Assembly (NCBI GenBank): GCA_907163375.1
Contig: CAJQUW010012890.1
Location: forward strand, 124,001 to 188,000
Source of the DNA: Prostheceraeus crozeri
Lineage: Eukaryota > Platyhelminthes > Polycladida > Euryleptidae
Reading direction: 5' to 3'
Length of the DNA stretch: 64,000 bases
The position numbers were made by a program, and so were the translations under genes. Positions 10,205-21,301 of the stretch are shown piece by piece; the first letter of the stretch is position 1; every line of letters begins with the position of its first letter. Below the pieces are notes generated by a model. It saw only the letters and a list, made by a program, of their open reading frames with translations. It ran no database searches and was not told where the DNA came from.

Positions 10205-11543
10205 GATCCTAACCATCTTTCCATTAAGAATTTCAGTAGAATATTCGGCGTCTTCTAGCAATAAACCATAAGCCATCAATGAGGTTGTGGAATTTGTCTT
10301 TTCAATATTAATTGTCACATCACAGCCATTCTTAATAATATCTTCCGATTGTGCACTTAAATCAAAGCATAAAACAGGATATAAATTCTTCCAATCTACA
10401 GGAGTTAATTGTGCTTCTACTCCAAATTCTCGACACAAATTTCTATAAGCGTCATATCTTTCCATAAACTGATTATTGGTGTTATCAAATCTCAATGGAT
10501 CAATAGGATAACATGTTTGATTTAATGAAATTTGTAAACTTCGAATTGAATTAATATGGAAAAGACTATTGTTCTTATCAAAACTAGGTGTTTCATTCTT
10601 TTGAAAAGTGAGTAAAAAATATCTTGGAGTATTTGATGTCCTTGTGAAATGCCAGTTAAATCTTTGTTCAGTAAAAGTGACAGAGCTCGCAGTACGCTTC
10701 AAAAAACTTACTGGAATTGGTTTGTTCGTATTTAATCTTTTCGCAATAGTTGTTTCAACCTCTAAACTAGGAGTAATATGTTTTACCCACCATTCAAGTC
10801 TATCAATTTTTAGGTATGCTTTCTTCCCAGCCTTTCCATAAAATATTGCTTCATTATTTAAAGTACGATGAACTATGAGTTTGAATTTCAATTGACATGA
10901 TATTTTAGTGTAATCCAAATAACCGAATAATGGAGACAATGACCAATCAACAGTTTGTTTACTTTTATTATTAAAATTACGTCTTTATATGCATTATTAT
11001 TTGTTTTATTTAAATGTTTTGCAATTTGTTCTACATCTTTCGCAATTCCTGCTGCGTCTGTTCCAGCGTGAGTTAAATCATCTATAATTATACCATCATT
11101 ATTATCTGGAAACCATCCTTCGATTTCATGCATTTTAGTATTTTCACCTATTGTAACAAATCGAAGCATTGAATCAATAATACCAGGCGAATCACTTATG
11201 GTTTCTATATTTTGTGTTGCAACATCTAAACGCATTTGTGTAAATAGTCTTGGAAAGAAATTGTTTTCTAATGTAATATTATCCGTAGCAGGTAATGGTA
11301 TTGTAAAATCAGCATCAGAATATAGAGAATATTCACAGTGTAAAAATGAATCGGGTAAATATAAATAACTTTGTTGATTGTCAACTTCAAAAATTAAATC
11401 ACCTCCAGTATTCACTCTACCTGAAGAACCGGGGTTCATAGCAATTCTTACATAGATTGCAATTATTATATATTCTTTTTTTGATTGTAACTAACGAACG
11501 GGGGATCGTCTAATCTAAATTTGCTTTCAATCAGAGTTGCCAT
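10199..11543 (-). CDS. Polinton major capsid protein (double jelly-roll type), broken
   Basis: Minus-strand gene of about 1.3 kb resembling the hexon-like capsid proteins of Polintons and adintoviruses. Visible hallmarks are an N-terminal part rich in beta-strand patterns (SYLYLPDSFLHCEYSLY, LENNFFPRLFTQMRLDV), a middle stretch IDRLEWWVKHITPSLEVE, and a late segment LNQTCYPIDPLRFDN followed by ERYDAYRNLCREFG, then YPVLCFDLSAQ. The family forms trimeric capsomers of an icosahedral shell. A start near 11543 (MATLIESKFRLDD) is possible. It sits between the two membrane-active-like genes. Fossil, with at least one break. Confidence 0.75.
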
Positions 11544-11575
11544 TATATTTTTTATTAGAAAAAATCAGTTTGCTA

Positions 11576-12010
11576 CTAGAATTTTGCTAGACCATTTCCT
11601 CTCATTTCTTCAATTGTTTTTTCATCATGTTTACTTTCCATCTTCGCTAATTTAGCAATTTTGTTTTTTGTTTCCTCTGAGAGCTTTTTGTCTTTTTGCA
11701 TTTCTTTTGCATCATTTCTAAGTTTGCGAATAGCTTCTAGTTGTTTTAATTCGTTTTGTGACTTAACAGCATTCGATATTGCACTAGCTGTACTACCTAT
11801 AGCAGCTGCTCCTTTAGCAGCAGATGAATTCAAATCTTTATTATTTTTAATCAAGTTAACGATACTGCCGATACCAGAAAAGATGCCAGCTCCTTCTGTT
11901 TGAACAGTTTCTACACTATCATAATGGTACACAGGTTTCAGAGATGGTTCATGAGCAATTTTATTATTTGAAGCAAAATGTTTAAGATTGTGTTTATAAA
12001 TTATAGGCAT
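11576..12010 (-). CDS. second Polinton Gly/Ala-rich membrane-active-like protein
   Basis: 144 residues. After about 35 residues comes GAGIFSGIGSIVNLIKNN and an Ala/Gly/Ser-rich stretch (AAKGAAAIGSTASAISNAV), then a Lys/Glu-rich amphipathic helix to the end. Layout and composition parallel the protein at 9616-10089: a hydrophobic small-residue segment followed by a charged helix. It lies next to the capsid gene on the same strand, so a virion role (membrane penetration or core) is plausible but not shown. An alternative is a scaffold protein. Confidence 0.45.
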   Translation of the reverse strand: MPIIYKHNLKHFASNNKIAHEPSLKPVYHYDSVETVQTEGAGIFSGIGSIVNLIKNNKDLNSSAAKGAAAIGSTASAISNAVKSQNELKQLEAIRKLRNDAKEMQKDKKLSEETKNKIAKLAKMESKHDEKTIEEMRGNGLAKF

Positions 12011-12072
12011 TTTTTTAAGCTTAAATTTGACTTTTGTGAAAAATATTTACGTTTGTGGACGGCTAAATTCTA

Positions 12073-12908
12073 TTAAGATTTACGTTTGTGAATGGACAAC
12101 AGCTTCGCGATAACTTTATTAATTTTCCGCTGCACGTTATCTATTGCGTCAAGCAGCGTGTGATGTACTTTAATTTCTTTTTCATTTACTTCTAATTTTT
12201 TCTCACTTTTCTTTACTTCTGTTTTAAGAGCAGCCAATTGAACTTTAATAGCATTCAACTGTTCCTTATTTCCTTTAGAATTTTTCTTTACTTCATGTTC
12301 TAAATTCGTTTTAAGGGTCTTCAATTCACTAACCTTTTGTTTAAGTGCTTTAACTTCATTTATCATTCTGTTTATGTGCTTTGCTTGTTGTGTGATTCGG
12401 CTACGTAATTCATCAACACTTTTTTGGAATGTGGTTTGCAGCTGTTGAAAGTGTTGTAATAATTTTCGATTCTTTTCGCTTACTTTTTCTAACTCTTCTT
12501 TCAGTTCTTTATTTTGTTTTGTATTCTTTGCAATGGCAGACTTTAAATTTAGTGATAACAGGATTACAAGTTTTGAATGTTCTGTTATTTTTTATGAAGT
12601 TTTGTTATATCTGCTTCTATATTTCCATGTTTGCTACTTAGGTCTGTTAGCTTTTCTTGCAGTCTTTCATCATTCTGCTTTAGAAGCTTGGTTTCTTTCA
12701 TTAGTGGAGACAGCAGTGACACAATTCTATCGAACTGTTTATCAACATATTCTTTATTTGCTAACTCAGTACTTTGTTGTGGAAGAATAGAAAGATGTAA
12801 CGGTCCTGTTAAAACGTCTCCAGTTTTCATGATATAGTTGTCTAGTTCTATTTCTGATTCTTGATTATTCGGAATGTAAGCACACCCGCCAACATTTGTT
12901 AACATCAT
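12073..12908 (-). CDS. fibre-like coiled-coil protein of the Polinton, broken
   Basis: Minus-strand region of about 0.84 kb. Near its start it reads NYIMKTGDVLTGPLHLSI, then TELANKEYVDKQFD. This is very like the repeat of phage tail-fibre proteins (MTGxLxLxxxP...AxNKxYVD), which initiates trimeric fibres. The rest is a long coiled coil rich in Lys, Glu and Leu (for example LKQNDERLQEKLTDL and KVSELKTLKTNLEHEV), ending with HKRKS. The product would suit a capsid-vertex fibre or collar; this is inference from motif and context. It starts divergently from the zinc-finger gene at 12941. Fossil, with at least one break. Confidence 0.5.
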
Positions 12909-12940
12909 TTTTTTCTAGATTATTTTTTTCTGCTAAAAAT

Positions 12941-13720
12941 ATGTTATCCAACAAAGTTGGCGGAACCAAGGTTCTATGCGAAATCTGTAATTTATCTTTT
13001 CGTAATAAACCATTATTAAATAAACATATGAAAGTAGTTCATGCGACAGTGCACCCAGTACAGCCACTATACTCAGTACAGCAAGCACACCCAGTCCATG
13101 AACAGCTGGGGCATGAACAGGCAGTACACTCAGTACAGCAAGCACACCCAGTCCATGAACAGGGGCATGAATAGGCAGTACACTCAGTACAGCAAGTACA
13201 CCCAGTACACCCCCTACATGGACAGCCAGTGCAAACCTGGACAGCAAGCACACCCCCTACATGGACAGCCAGTGCACCCTGGACAGCAAGCACACCCCCT
13301 ACATGGAGAGCCAGTACAACAGAATGTAACACAAGCCAAGAAGAGAAAGACATGTAATGACTGTGGAAAAAGTATAACCTCGAAGAACTTTCTTTGCTCG
13401 TCACCTAAGGACATGCCAATTACCACCACGGGTTATAATAAAAGATAGACAATGCACGTGTTGTAATAAATTTTTCACTAGTCAGGGGTTTAAAAATCAT
13501 TACAATGCATGTTCTGTTAACACACGAAAGTGTAATAAGTGTGGGGAGATCAAACTGAAATCAGAATTTTATGCAAGTAAGTACCAATGTAAAGATTGTT
13601 TAAAGGTACAAGTAAGATGCCCCAACTGTAACACAGTTTTATTGAAGAAAAGCTACCAACGACATTCAGTCACTTGTGCGGGAAAAGTAACTTTGGGTGC
13701 GGGAAAGTAACTTTGGGTGT
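12941..13720 (+). pseudogene. Polinton zinc-finger protein region, broken
   Basis: Plus-strand region. It opens MLSNKVGGTKVLCEICNLSF with a C2H2 finger (CEIC ... HMKVVH). A minisatellite-encoded stretch follows with repeats of QAHPVHEQ and VQQAHPLHG type. Further fingers come after it (CNDCGKSITSKNF; CTCCNKFF ... HYNAC; CNKCGEIKLKSEFYASKYQC; CPNCNTV ... HSVTC). Such Cys/His modules are common in Polinton nucleic-acid-binding proteins. It lies between the divergent fibre-like gene and the ATPase. Fossil, with more than one break. Confidence 0.6.
13041..13320 (+). repeat. minisatellite inside the zinc-finger region
   Basis: Degenerate tandem units of about 36-45 bp, first containing CAGTACAGCAAGCACACCCA and then a related set with TGGACAGCAAGCACACCCCC. 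Base composition (CA/AG-rich, few T on the plus strand) stands out from the flanks, and open frames occur on both strands here as a by-product. Confidence 0.8.
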
Positions 13721-13903
13721 GGGAAAGTAACTTTGCGTCTGTACTAGTTTAGAGCCCTCCATAAGCCCGGGTGAGTGGATACGCCTTCGTTTTGAGCCCC
13801 GGACGCGGGTGTCCGTGTGGGTCTAGAGCTCCAAGAAAGGCATTAAACGCCCAAAGGAGTCGAGGGGTGCACGGTGTCCGAAGTACTTTTCTCACTTTAA
13901 AAA
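13685..13903. other. GC-rich segment upstream of the ATPase gene
   Basis: Opens with three copies of a roughly 18-bp unit (GTAACTTTGGGTGTGGGAAA), then about 150 bp that is far more GC-rich than the rest of the element. It contains self-complementary pieces such as GGACGCGGGTGTCC and GGCATTAAACGCC. No coding meaning seen. It may be a structured RNA leader, a captured fragment or an insertion. Confidence 0.4.
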
Positions 13904-15130
13904 ATGGAAAATCCGCCGGTAAATTATATGAATCTTGCGTACACTGTGTTGCCCAAGCCACTGCCTTTAGTTAATCAGTACCATCCATCTAATGAAAAAA
14001 CTTTATTTTCAGAGAATTCAGATCTTGGAAAATTCTTTGGGTTTCTAAAATTTCATTGTGTTAAAATTATTATCATATGTGTCATAATTTATCTTGCTTA
14101 TCGTTTTGTAAATTGGTTAGGTTTCTTACAAACACCAGACCAAATGAAGGTTGCGTTCTATAAAGACCAAACTAATACTTTTAAAGGTTGGAAATCACCT
14201 GAGCGCCAAATGAATAAACAGAAAGAACGTACTACACAAGAGAACTTACATTTTATAATCTATGGGAAAACAGCTAGTGGTAAAACTACATTTATTAGAA
14301 AGTATATAAACGAACATTATCCTGATGAAACAAACGTACATGTGTTTTGTCTGAAGGAAGATGAATGGCCAGAGTTTTCTAATGTTTATAACGAACATGA
14401 TTTATGTATGTTAGAAGATATGGAAACTTTTGCTGGAACATATACACAAAAGTCTTTACTAGTATTAGATGATGTAGCTAGTTTAGTTAAATGGAAAAAC
14501 ATATCAGAAATATTTACAAAAGGTCGTCACCATAACATACAAATAATAGTATTAGCTCATAAAGCTTGTGATGTAGATAATAAGATACGAGAGAACGTAG
14601 AAACATTTTATACAACTACACAAAATAATACTGCATTCTTTGAGGACATCAAGAAAAATTATAAACTCACGTTACCTTTAGCAAAATATGCACATGTTAA
14701 GTACGGTATAATACGTGTTGATACAATTTTGAATCAGATGCAAGTATATGATAAAGATCTAAATGTGTTATTGGATACAGAACATGACTTATATAACAAT
14801 GCGTCAGATTTTAACATTAGTCTTTATGTAGGAGCTAAGAATTTATCAGCGCATAACATAGAAGAAATAACTATCTTTCTAGAAAACGAATCACTTGAGC
14901 CACTGACTATCATACCTGAAACATTTTATTTCTATTTCGATCATTATTTAAATAATGTACTAAAGATACCAACCCCGAAACGATTAGAGAGTAGAGATAC
15001 TCTAGATGTTATTAGAACAGGAATTAATGATCTCCGTGATGTATTAAAGAATGTACAACCTCTAGTCTCTGATGCCAAAAATACATTAAGTGCTATGCGT
15101 CCAATAATAGACGAAGTGAATAAAATGTGA
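13904..15130 (+). CDS. A32/FtsK-like ATPase with a membrane anchor (Polinton packaging-type ATPase)
   Basis: 408 residues. An N-terminal tail is followed by one strongly hydrophobic segment (about residues 50-72, VKIIIICVIIYLAYRFV), then a P-loop ATPase: Walker A IIYGKTASGKTTF (about 118-130), Walker B SLLVLDDVASL (about 184-194), and the FTKGRHHNIQIIVLAHK block that marks the A32-like packaging ATPases of Polintons and nucleocytoplasmic large DNA viruses. A C-terminal extension of about 130 residues ends in a helical stretch with repeated Leu/Val heptads. Packaging ATPases usually lack both the membrane segment and the extension. The frame looks whole. A separate ATPase-like part lies at 21356-21730. 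Confidence 0.85.
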   Translation: MENPPVNYMNLAYTVLPKPLPLVNQYHPSNEKTLFSENSDLGKFFGFLKFHCVKIIIICVIIYLAYRFVNWLGFLQTPDQMKVAFYKDQTNTFKGWKSPERQMNKQKERTTQENLHFIIYGKTASGKTTFIRKYINEHYPDETNVHVFCLKEDEWPEFSNVYNEHDLCMLEDMETFAGTYTQKSLLVLDDVASLVKWKNISEIFTKGRHHNIQIIVLAHKACDVDNKIRENVETFYTTTQNNTAFFEDIKKNYKLTLPLAKYAHVKYGIIRVDTILNQMQVYDKDLNVLLDTEHDLYNNASDFNISLYVGAKNLSAHNIEEITIFLENESLEPLTIIPETFYFYFDHYLNNVLKIPTPKRLESRDTLDVIRTGINDLRDVLKNVQPLVSDAKNTLSAMRPIIDEVNKM

Positions 15131-15144
15131 TTTTTGTTTTAAAA

Positions 15145-15522
15145 ATGATTAATGAGGTGAGTGAAACTCAGAGGACAAAGGCCTATAAAATAGAACACGT
15201 ACCAGTTTTAAAAAATTATAGTCATCCTACAAACCCTCTCACCCCGAAACATGAAGTTAAATTTCATTACCATCGTCAATATATGCAATTCGTGAAAGAC
15301 TATAAAATAAAACACGGTATAAGAAGTTACGCGAAAACAAAAGACTTGCCCCTTTGTCTGCGAAGTTTCAGAGTATTTTTAGCGTATAATAATTTATGGT
15401 GGTTGGTTAATAAAGAACATTTAACTGTTTATGATTTAGAAACATTAGCACAACTAAATATTCCTGTATACGTGAAAAACATAAATTTTTTATTAAAAAG
15501 TAAAACATACATTTTTTATTAA
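15145..15522 (+). CDS. small Polinton protein of unknown function
   Basis: About 125 residues from the Met at 15145 (MINEVSETQRTKAYK). Basic and Tyr-rich, with no membrane segment, and ends KTYIFY. It follows the ATPase by about 15 bp and precedes the polymerase by about 12 bp, so the three are probably expressed together. I do not recognise the family. Confidence 0.55.
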   Translation: MINEVSETQRTKAYKIEHVPVLKNYSHPTNPLTPKHEVKFHYHRQYMQFVKDYKIKHGIRSYAKTKDLPLCLRSFRVFLAYNNLWWLVNKEHLTVYDLETLAQLNIPVYVKNINFLLKSKTYIFY

Positions 15523-15534
15523 AAAACGTAAATA

Positions 15535-15816
15535 ATGGAAAATGTTAAAGGACCAGAACACGCGATTGACGAATTCATCAAGAAACAAATTGATGAATTT
15601 GATGCACAAATTAAACGTAGTAGACGTATTAAAAAACAGAAACGTACTAGGCGTAGTATTAGACGTAATATTAAAAAACAGAACCGTAGAACAAAGGAAA
15701 CATCAGCCACACCAATTAGTGACATATTCTCTGATGATAGACTTGGCGATGATCTATTGAATCTGTTTAATCCGAACGTTATCACGTTTGAAAATGAACT
15801 TTTTACTAATGTAGTA
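15535..15816 (+). pseudogene. start of the Polinton DNA polymerase gene, left of the pogo insertion
   Basis: Begins MENVKGPEHAIDEFIKK and continues with an Arg/Lys-rich stretch, then NLFNPNVITFENELF. The frame meets the pogo element at 15817 and polymerase-like sequence resumes at 18055, so I assign this as the N-terminal end of the polymerase gene. The basic region may bind DNA or serve in protein-primed replication (inference). Confidence 0.65.
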
Positions 15817-18054
15817 CAGTATAATCCCGCTATAACGTACACTCACGGGAATAAAAAAAATGTCCGTTATATCCGATGTACGTTATATCCAGGGTAAGGC
15901 ATTTTCCCATATTTTGTTATCTAGACTGCCTCTATACACTTACTTTTTTGATGTGGCATGATCAGAACAAGTAATTTGACACAAAAAACACTTAAATAAT
16001 CTTAAATAATCATGATTAGAGACATGCATATAAATCATAATCTTAAAGCATAAGTCATTGCGAATCACTGGCAGCACAAATTGCAAATAGGTCTACAAAT
16101 TACAGGTGTCATAATCAACTTCATATGCAAACTTTGGCTAGGGTTTAGCCTCTTATAGCTAAATATTCACAGTGGTTTAAAGAAGGAAGTTACAAGAGTC
16201 TGCTTTTTGTGTGGCAAATGATGTAGGTAGCTGTCTACTTTGCTTAATGATAGGAATAATTCGTCACTAGCTCCAGCGAACTCAAGGTAGCGCTGAAGAG
16301 TAGAAATTGCTTCCTTCGCTTCAGCCGAAGTCGGTGGTGGCAAAGATGCACTTACTTCGTCTTCATCACTGCTGGACTCACACATATCCTGATCGTTTCT
16401 TATACTTCGCGCTATCTCTCTGTCAGACAGCGCTTGAGTCGTGTAGACAATGTCATCAGCACTGGCGAAGTCTTCGGCGGAGCCAGAAACCACTAAGTCA
16501 AAGCTACGCATGCGTTCGAAAATGTTTCCAAGATCTCTTAAAGCATCCTCAGCTTCAAGAGGGTCTACATTGATTTCTTCAACTTCCTTCTCCCTAGTGA
16601 ATCCAGCTTTGTGGAAGCAGTTAGCTATCGTTGTCTGACATACTTCATTTTCCCACACAGTTCGGATCCACCGCAAACACTGAAGAATGTCCACATGGAA
16701 ATTGTCCGCTTCATTGTTTTCGATGGCCTCCAATAGTTTCCGTGAAAGACGACGTCGGTAATGAACTTTTTGATTTTTTATGATGCCAAGGTCACATGGC
16801 TGGAGGTGACTTGTGCAATTTGGGGGTAGAAATTTGAGATCAATGTTCTTCAGGGAAGTAGAAAGAGCAGGATCATGCGAGGAACAATTGTCAACGATGA
16901 GTAGAATGCGCCGCTTTTTCTTGCCGAAGTAATTGTCAAGATTCTCAATCCATTCTCGGAATAACGTGCTCGTCATCCATGCCTTCTTATTGTTTCGGTA
17001 AGTCACTGGCAGCTTTTTGACGTTTTGAAAACAACGAGGCTTGGCTGACTTTCCTATAGCCAAAATGGGGAGTTTCTCAGATCCATCCATGTTTGTGCCA
17101 ATCATCAGAGTCAAACGTTGCTTGCTATTTTTCCCTCCATGGCATGGATCACCTTTGTAGGTAAAAGTTTTACTTGGAAGCAGTTGAAAGAAAAGGGCCG
17201 TTTCGTCTGCGTTGAAAACATCGCATGGATCAAAGCTAGCCAGGATCGCAGGCAATTTCTTCTGCCAGTCATCAATAGCAGCTTGTGGAGCATCGTTTGA
17301 TTCTGCACTGACGATTCGAAAAGTCACATCATGTCGGGCCTTGAATCTGTCAAACCACCCGTCACTGCATTTGAAGTCAGTTTGTCCGAGTTGTGCAGCT
17401 AATTGATTGGCCTTCTCCTTGAGCAGCGGTCCCGTTACCGGTGCACCCAAAGATCGTGCTTGTATAAGCCATGTCATTAGCGCCTGTTCAACATCTTCAT
17501 AGATTCCTTTCCGCATTTTCTTCGTTTTATCACTGAAACAGCTCGTTTTGTACTTTTCCCGTTGCGACCATATCGTGTTTATTGTTGCTCTCGACAAGCC
17601 GTAGCTCCGCTTGAGTCTTCGACTTTTTTTCTATCTGCTCACAGATGGACCTTTTCATTTCAAAAGAGAGTGATTGACGCTTGCGAGACATGCTTGAACG
17701 CTGAGATATAAAAGTTTGCTCTGATATCAACATGGCGAATCTCTCGATAATTTCAAACTTTCTGGCGAGAATTTCATTGGTTGGTTGTACTTCTAACACT
17801 TTTACAAAGAAATATTGCTGAGAAAATCTACTACTGTCAGGAACTATGAGATAAGTACAAGCGGACTTGTACGTTAAATTTCCATCGGAGTGAAATTTGT
17901 GTCCGTTATATCCAATTGTACGTTATAGCCATGTACGCTATAACCAGGGTGTTTTAATATGGGTCAGATAGGAAATTTTGCCGGGAATATTTTATGTGTC
18001 CGTTATAACCGAGTGTACGTTATATCCGGTGTACGTTATAACGGGATTATACTG
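15817..18054 (-). mobile_element. pogo/Tigger-type DNA transposon inserted in the Polinton polymerase gene
   Basis: The ends are perfect inverted mates for the first 13 bp and near-perfect for the next dozen: CAGTATAATCCCGCTATAACG on the left, its complement on the right. TA lies on both sides (15815-15816 and 18055-18056). CAGT ends and TA duplications are typical of pogo/Tigger. The subterminal regions hold repeated TATAACGTACA and TATAACGGACAC motifs, likely transposase-binding sites. The 2238-bp element carries one transposase gene on the minus strand. Because it sits in the Polinton it is the younger insertion. Confidence 0.95.
16167..17691 (-). pseudogene. pogo/Tigger transposase (one frameshift near the start)
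   Basis: Starts at the Met at 17691 (MSRKRQSLSFEMKRSICEQI), a CENP-B/pogo-type helix-turn-helix region. A frameshift near 17600 moves it into a 476-residue frame. That frame has the second HTH of the CENP-B DNA-binding domain (about residues 35-95, GWFDRFKARHDV) and a DDE_1 catalytic domain with Asp at about 131 (NADETALFF), 236 (LIVDNCSSHD) and 269 (LQPCDLGII). An acidic tail ends VTSFFKPL. All three catalytic Asp residues are present. Apart from the single frameshift the gene is full length, so the copy is recent. Confidence 0.9.
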
Positions 18055-21000
18055 TAAATGATATACGTGAGCTGTTACGCAATGGGAAAGTTTTAAATTT
18101 ATTGGGTGTAATAAACAAAGAAGATGGAACCACAATACCAAACTTTTATGCTACATTTTATAATAAAAATTCATTTGAAACATGGCTTCGTAATCTAGAT
18201 CACAAATCAGATACCAATGAATGGGTTTTTACAGGTAGTATCAAATACAAAGATTTTGGTATGAAACTAGTACAAAGATCACATAGAGGCGCTGGTATTA
18301 ATATGAAATATAGAATCAAAGAATACATCGGTCAATATTGTTACATTCCTTCTGAAGATTTCTGCTTCATAAAATGTTATAACGCCTTACGTGGGTTCAA
18401 TCAAGAACAAGCTAAAATTATGTTCGAGATGTTTAATGACTTTTTATATAAAGAGAAAGCTACATCTAGAACAGGAGTAATGATAAACTGCAGGTTTTCT
18501 CAATTCAATAAATACTTTGGAGAATGTGTTCAGTATTTCAGCCGTACTAATCGTCATTCAAATCCTAGAGGTATTACAACGTCGCATAATTACGTTTATT
18601 ACAATTATTCTCACGAAGGTTCATCAATAGGACACTACTGTTTAATAAATAAGTTCTACAAAAGAGAAGCTATTAGAGAAATTAAAAATAATTTCAAACC
18701 AATATATAAAACTGTTACTGATGAAAATCTAACAACACTTCCGTATAAGACCATAACAAAGAAACCAATTGACTATGGTTCAACATATATATGGGATCTC
18801 GAAACTTATCCAGATCCTCGCTGTCCAACAGCTCATCCTATTCCTTATGCTTTAGGCGCTATCAATTTCAATAAATTCATGTGTTGCTTACCGAAACGGA
18901 GATTGTCAGAAGTGGACAAACGTTTATTATGTGACATGATGAAATTAAAAAAGAGTCAAGATCCAGCGGAAATTAAAGAACTTAAGAAACAGATAAGTGA
19001 ATACAACAACTTAACTGGAGCAGAACTTAACAAACTTCAACATTGTGTGCAAATCTTTATTAGGAAACAAGATGAATGTCCGTTCGGGGGAAACCCAGAG
19101 GACGTATGTCCGATACATCAATTTTTCAAAAACCTTGGTTCTTTTAATCATTCGAAAGTAACTTTAATAGCACATAATTCATTAGGATTCGATGCATATT
19201 TTCCACTCAAATCTAATTTTAAATTAAATAAACCACCTCTTAAAACATCAAGAGGAATACTCACTGCTTCTTTACAAAATCCTTATACAACTGAAAGTGT
19301 TAGTAAGTATATCCAACGTTCCTCTAGATCTAAGCAACTAGGTGTCTCTACAAAACGTAACATAAAACCAAGCAAACCTTTACAAACTATTGTAATGAAA
19401 TGTAGCTATCAACACGTGAAAACAAGTCTTTCCAAATGGTGCGAGAATTTTAAAACCCCTACCAGTATGTGTAAATTAAATTATGAAATTGGCGAAATTA
19501 CACATGACACTTATCAGAAAAAAGAACATGAGTGGAAACCGTATTTAATTAACGATGTTCTTTCATTAGCATTTTGTATCTACAAGTATAATCAAGTAAT
19601 GCAAGAATTAATTGGTGAAGATATAACTACTAATTTAACATCTTCTGCTTTAACCTTTAACGGTTGGATGAAGAACGTACAAGATGACAATACACTTATA
19701 CACTCACATACTGATTTATGGACTAGAAACTATATTAGAAAATCTGTTAAAGGTGGAAGAGTTTCAGCCAATATAAGACATTACGAATCTCCATTTTGTA
19801 ACATCTTACTACCAATATTACAGAGGTATTTACCTGGGTGCTACGCTGAGGGGGTTTTGCCCCCAGGTAATAATTTAATAGATTTAATGAAGCAGTATAA
19901 TCAGTTGCAAGACAAGAATGCTCTTTGTAAAGAAATTGAACATAAACTACTCGACCAACGAAATGAATTCTTAATGGCTTTTGATGCAACATCTTTATAT
20001 CCATCAGCTATGTATGACGAACATTCAGAATACCCTAAAGCCGAATCCGCAAGAAAATTTAGACAAGAAGAAGAACAAGCAGTATTATATCAATTTAACA
20101 CTCAATCATTTCGTCCTAAAACTGGAATATTCACAGTTGTGTTTCATTATCATGATGAGATGTTTTTTCAACCAGTTCCTGTGAAAGATAAGGTAAAGAA
20201 TGAAAACAATTGCAATCAAGAAATAATAAGGTTTAGGAATGGAATGTGTTATGATGTATTAACTTCTGTAGACATACAGGAAATTGTTAGATGTGGCGGG
20301 AAAATATTATCTATTACAGATGGTATAATTTATGAAGAAAATTATCACATTTCACCATTTCGCAAATACATTGAAAAGCTCTTCAATTTAAGAAAAAAAA
20401 TATAAAATAGAAGGAAACACTGTATTCGATGAGTTAATTAAATTATTAATGAATTCACTATATGGAAAAACCGTACAAAAAGACATAACCACTAAATATC
20501 ATTCATGGAATGAGAATACATTGAGAAAAAATTTCACTCAAGAAGTAAAAGATTTTGAAAAAGTAAATGATGAACAATTCTTAGTGAAAGTAGAAATGGA
20601 AGATGATGAATTTCTCAAAGCTAATATTACAGACACTGAAAAGACGGCCAAAGGCCTGAGCAGCTACGCTACGACATCATTCCTGCCATCACATTTAGGT
20701 TCTTTTATTCTTGCTCACTCTAGACGAATCATGAACAACTTTATTTTAGAAATTAATGGTTTTAAAGAAAAACACATACATTACACAGATACTGATTCCA
20801 TATACATTTCCAATGAACTGTTCAATAAATTAGATGCCGCTGGATATGTTGGCGGGGAATTATGTCAAGGGAAAAATGATTATGGTAATGGGGGAATTAT
20901 ATATGGATTGTTTATCGCTCCCAAAAAAAAATTTTGTATTACTGTAGATGAACAAGGGAGACTCAGTGAAAAGAAAACATTTAAGGGTTATACAAAAACT

Positions 21001-21282
21001 AAAGTAAAAGTAGAAGATTTCATTCAATTATACCATGGCGAAACATTGACAACAATTGTTAATAAACCATGGAAAAGATCTTTAGAAACTGGTATTAGTA
21101 TTCCTGATAAAAATAATAACACTGAAGAAAAAAGATTCACTGGTAAAATAAATATTCTTAAACGTCAAGCACCTGATGCAAATGGTATTATGCTACCTTA
21201 TAACGGAGATGTTCAAGATGAAATATTTCAACGAATAAAAAAAGAATGTGATATAATTGAATACGCTGATAGTGAAGACTAA
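18055..21282 (+). pseudogene. Polinton protein-primed type B DNA polymerase, main part, broken
   Basis: Family B polymerase of the protein-primed group that replicates Polintons. In order: exonuclease motif I YIWDLETYP (near 18790), motif II HNSLGFDAYF (near 19175), motif III YLINDVLSLA (near 19540); polymerase motif A FDATSLYPSAMY (near 19980), motif B MNSLYGK (near 20450) and motif C YTDTDSIYIS (near 20780). A long linker between the exonuclease and polymerase domains matches the place of the TPR insertions. A mini-palindrome, GGGGGTTTTGCCCCC (about 19850), lies inside the coding DNA. The gene runs toward the convergent ATPase-like part at 21356. Fossil: broken by the pogo insertion and at least once more. 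Confidence 0.92.
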
Positions 21283-21301
21283 GAAGAGGAATTATAACTC
21301 T

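Noticed and set aside
12933-13429. Cys-rich antisense frames (keratin-associated-like and Val/Leu-Pro-Val-His repeats)
   Set aside because: They are complementary-strand shadows of the minisatellite in the zinc-finger region; composition alone creates them.
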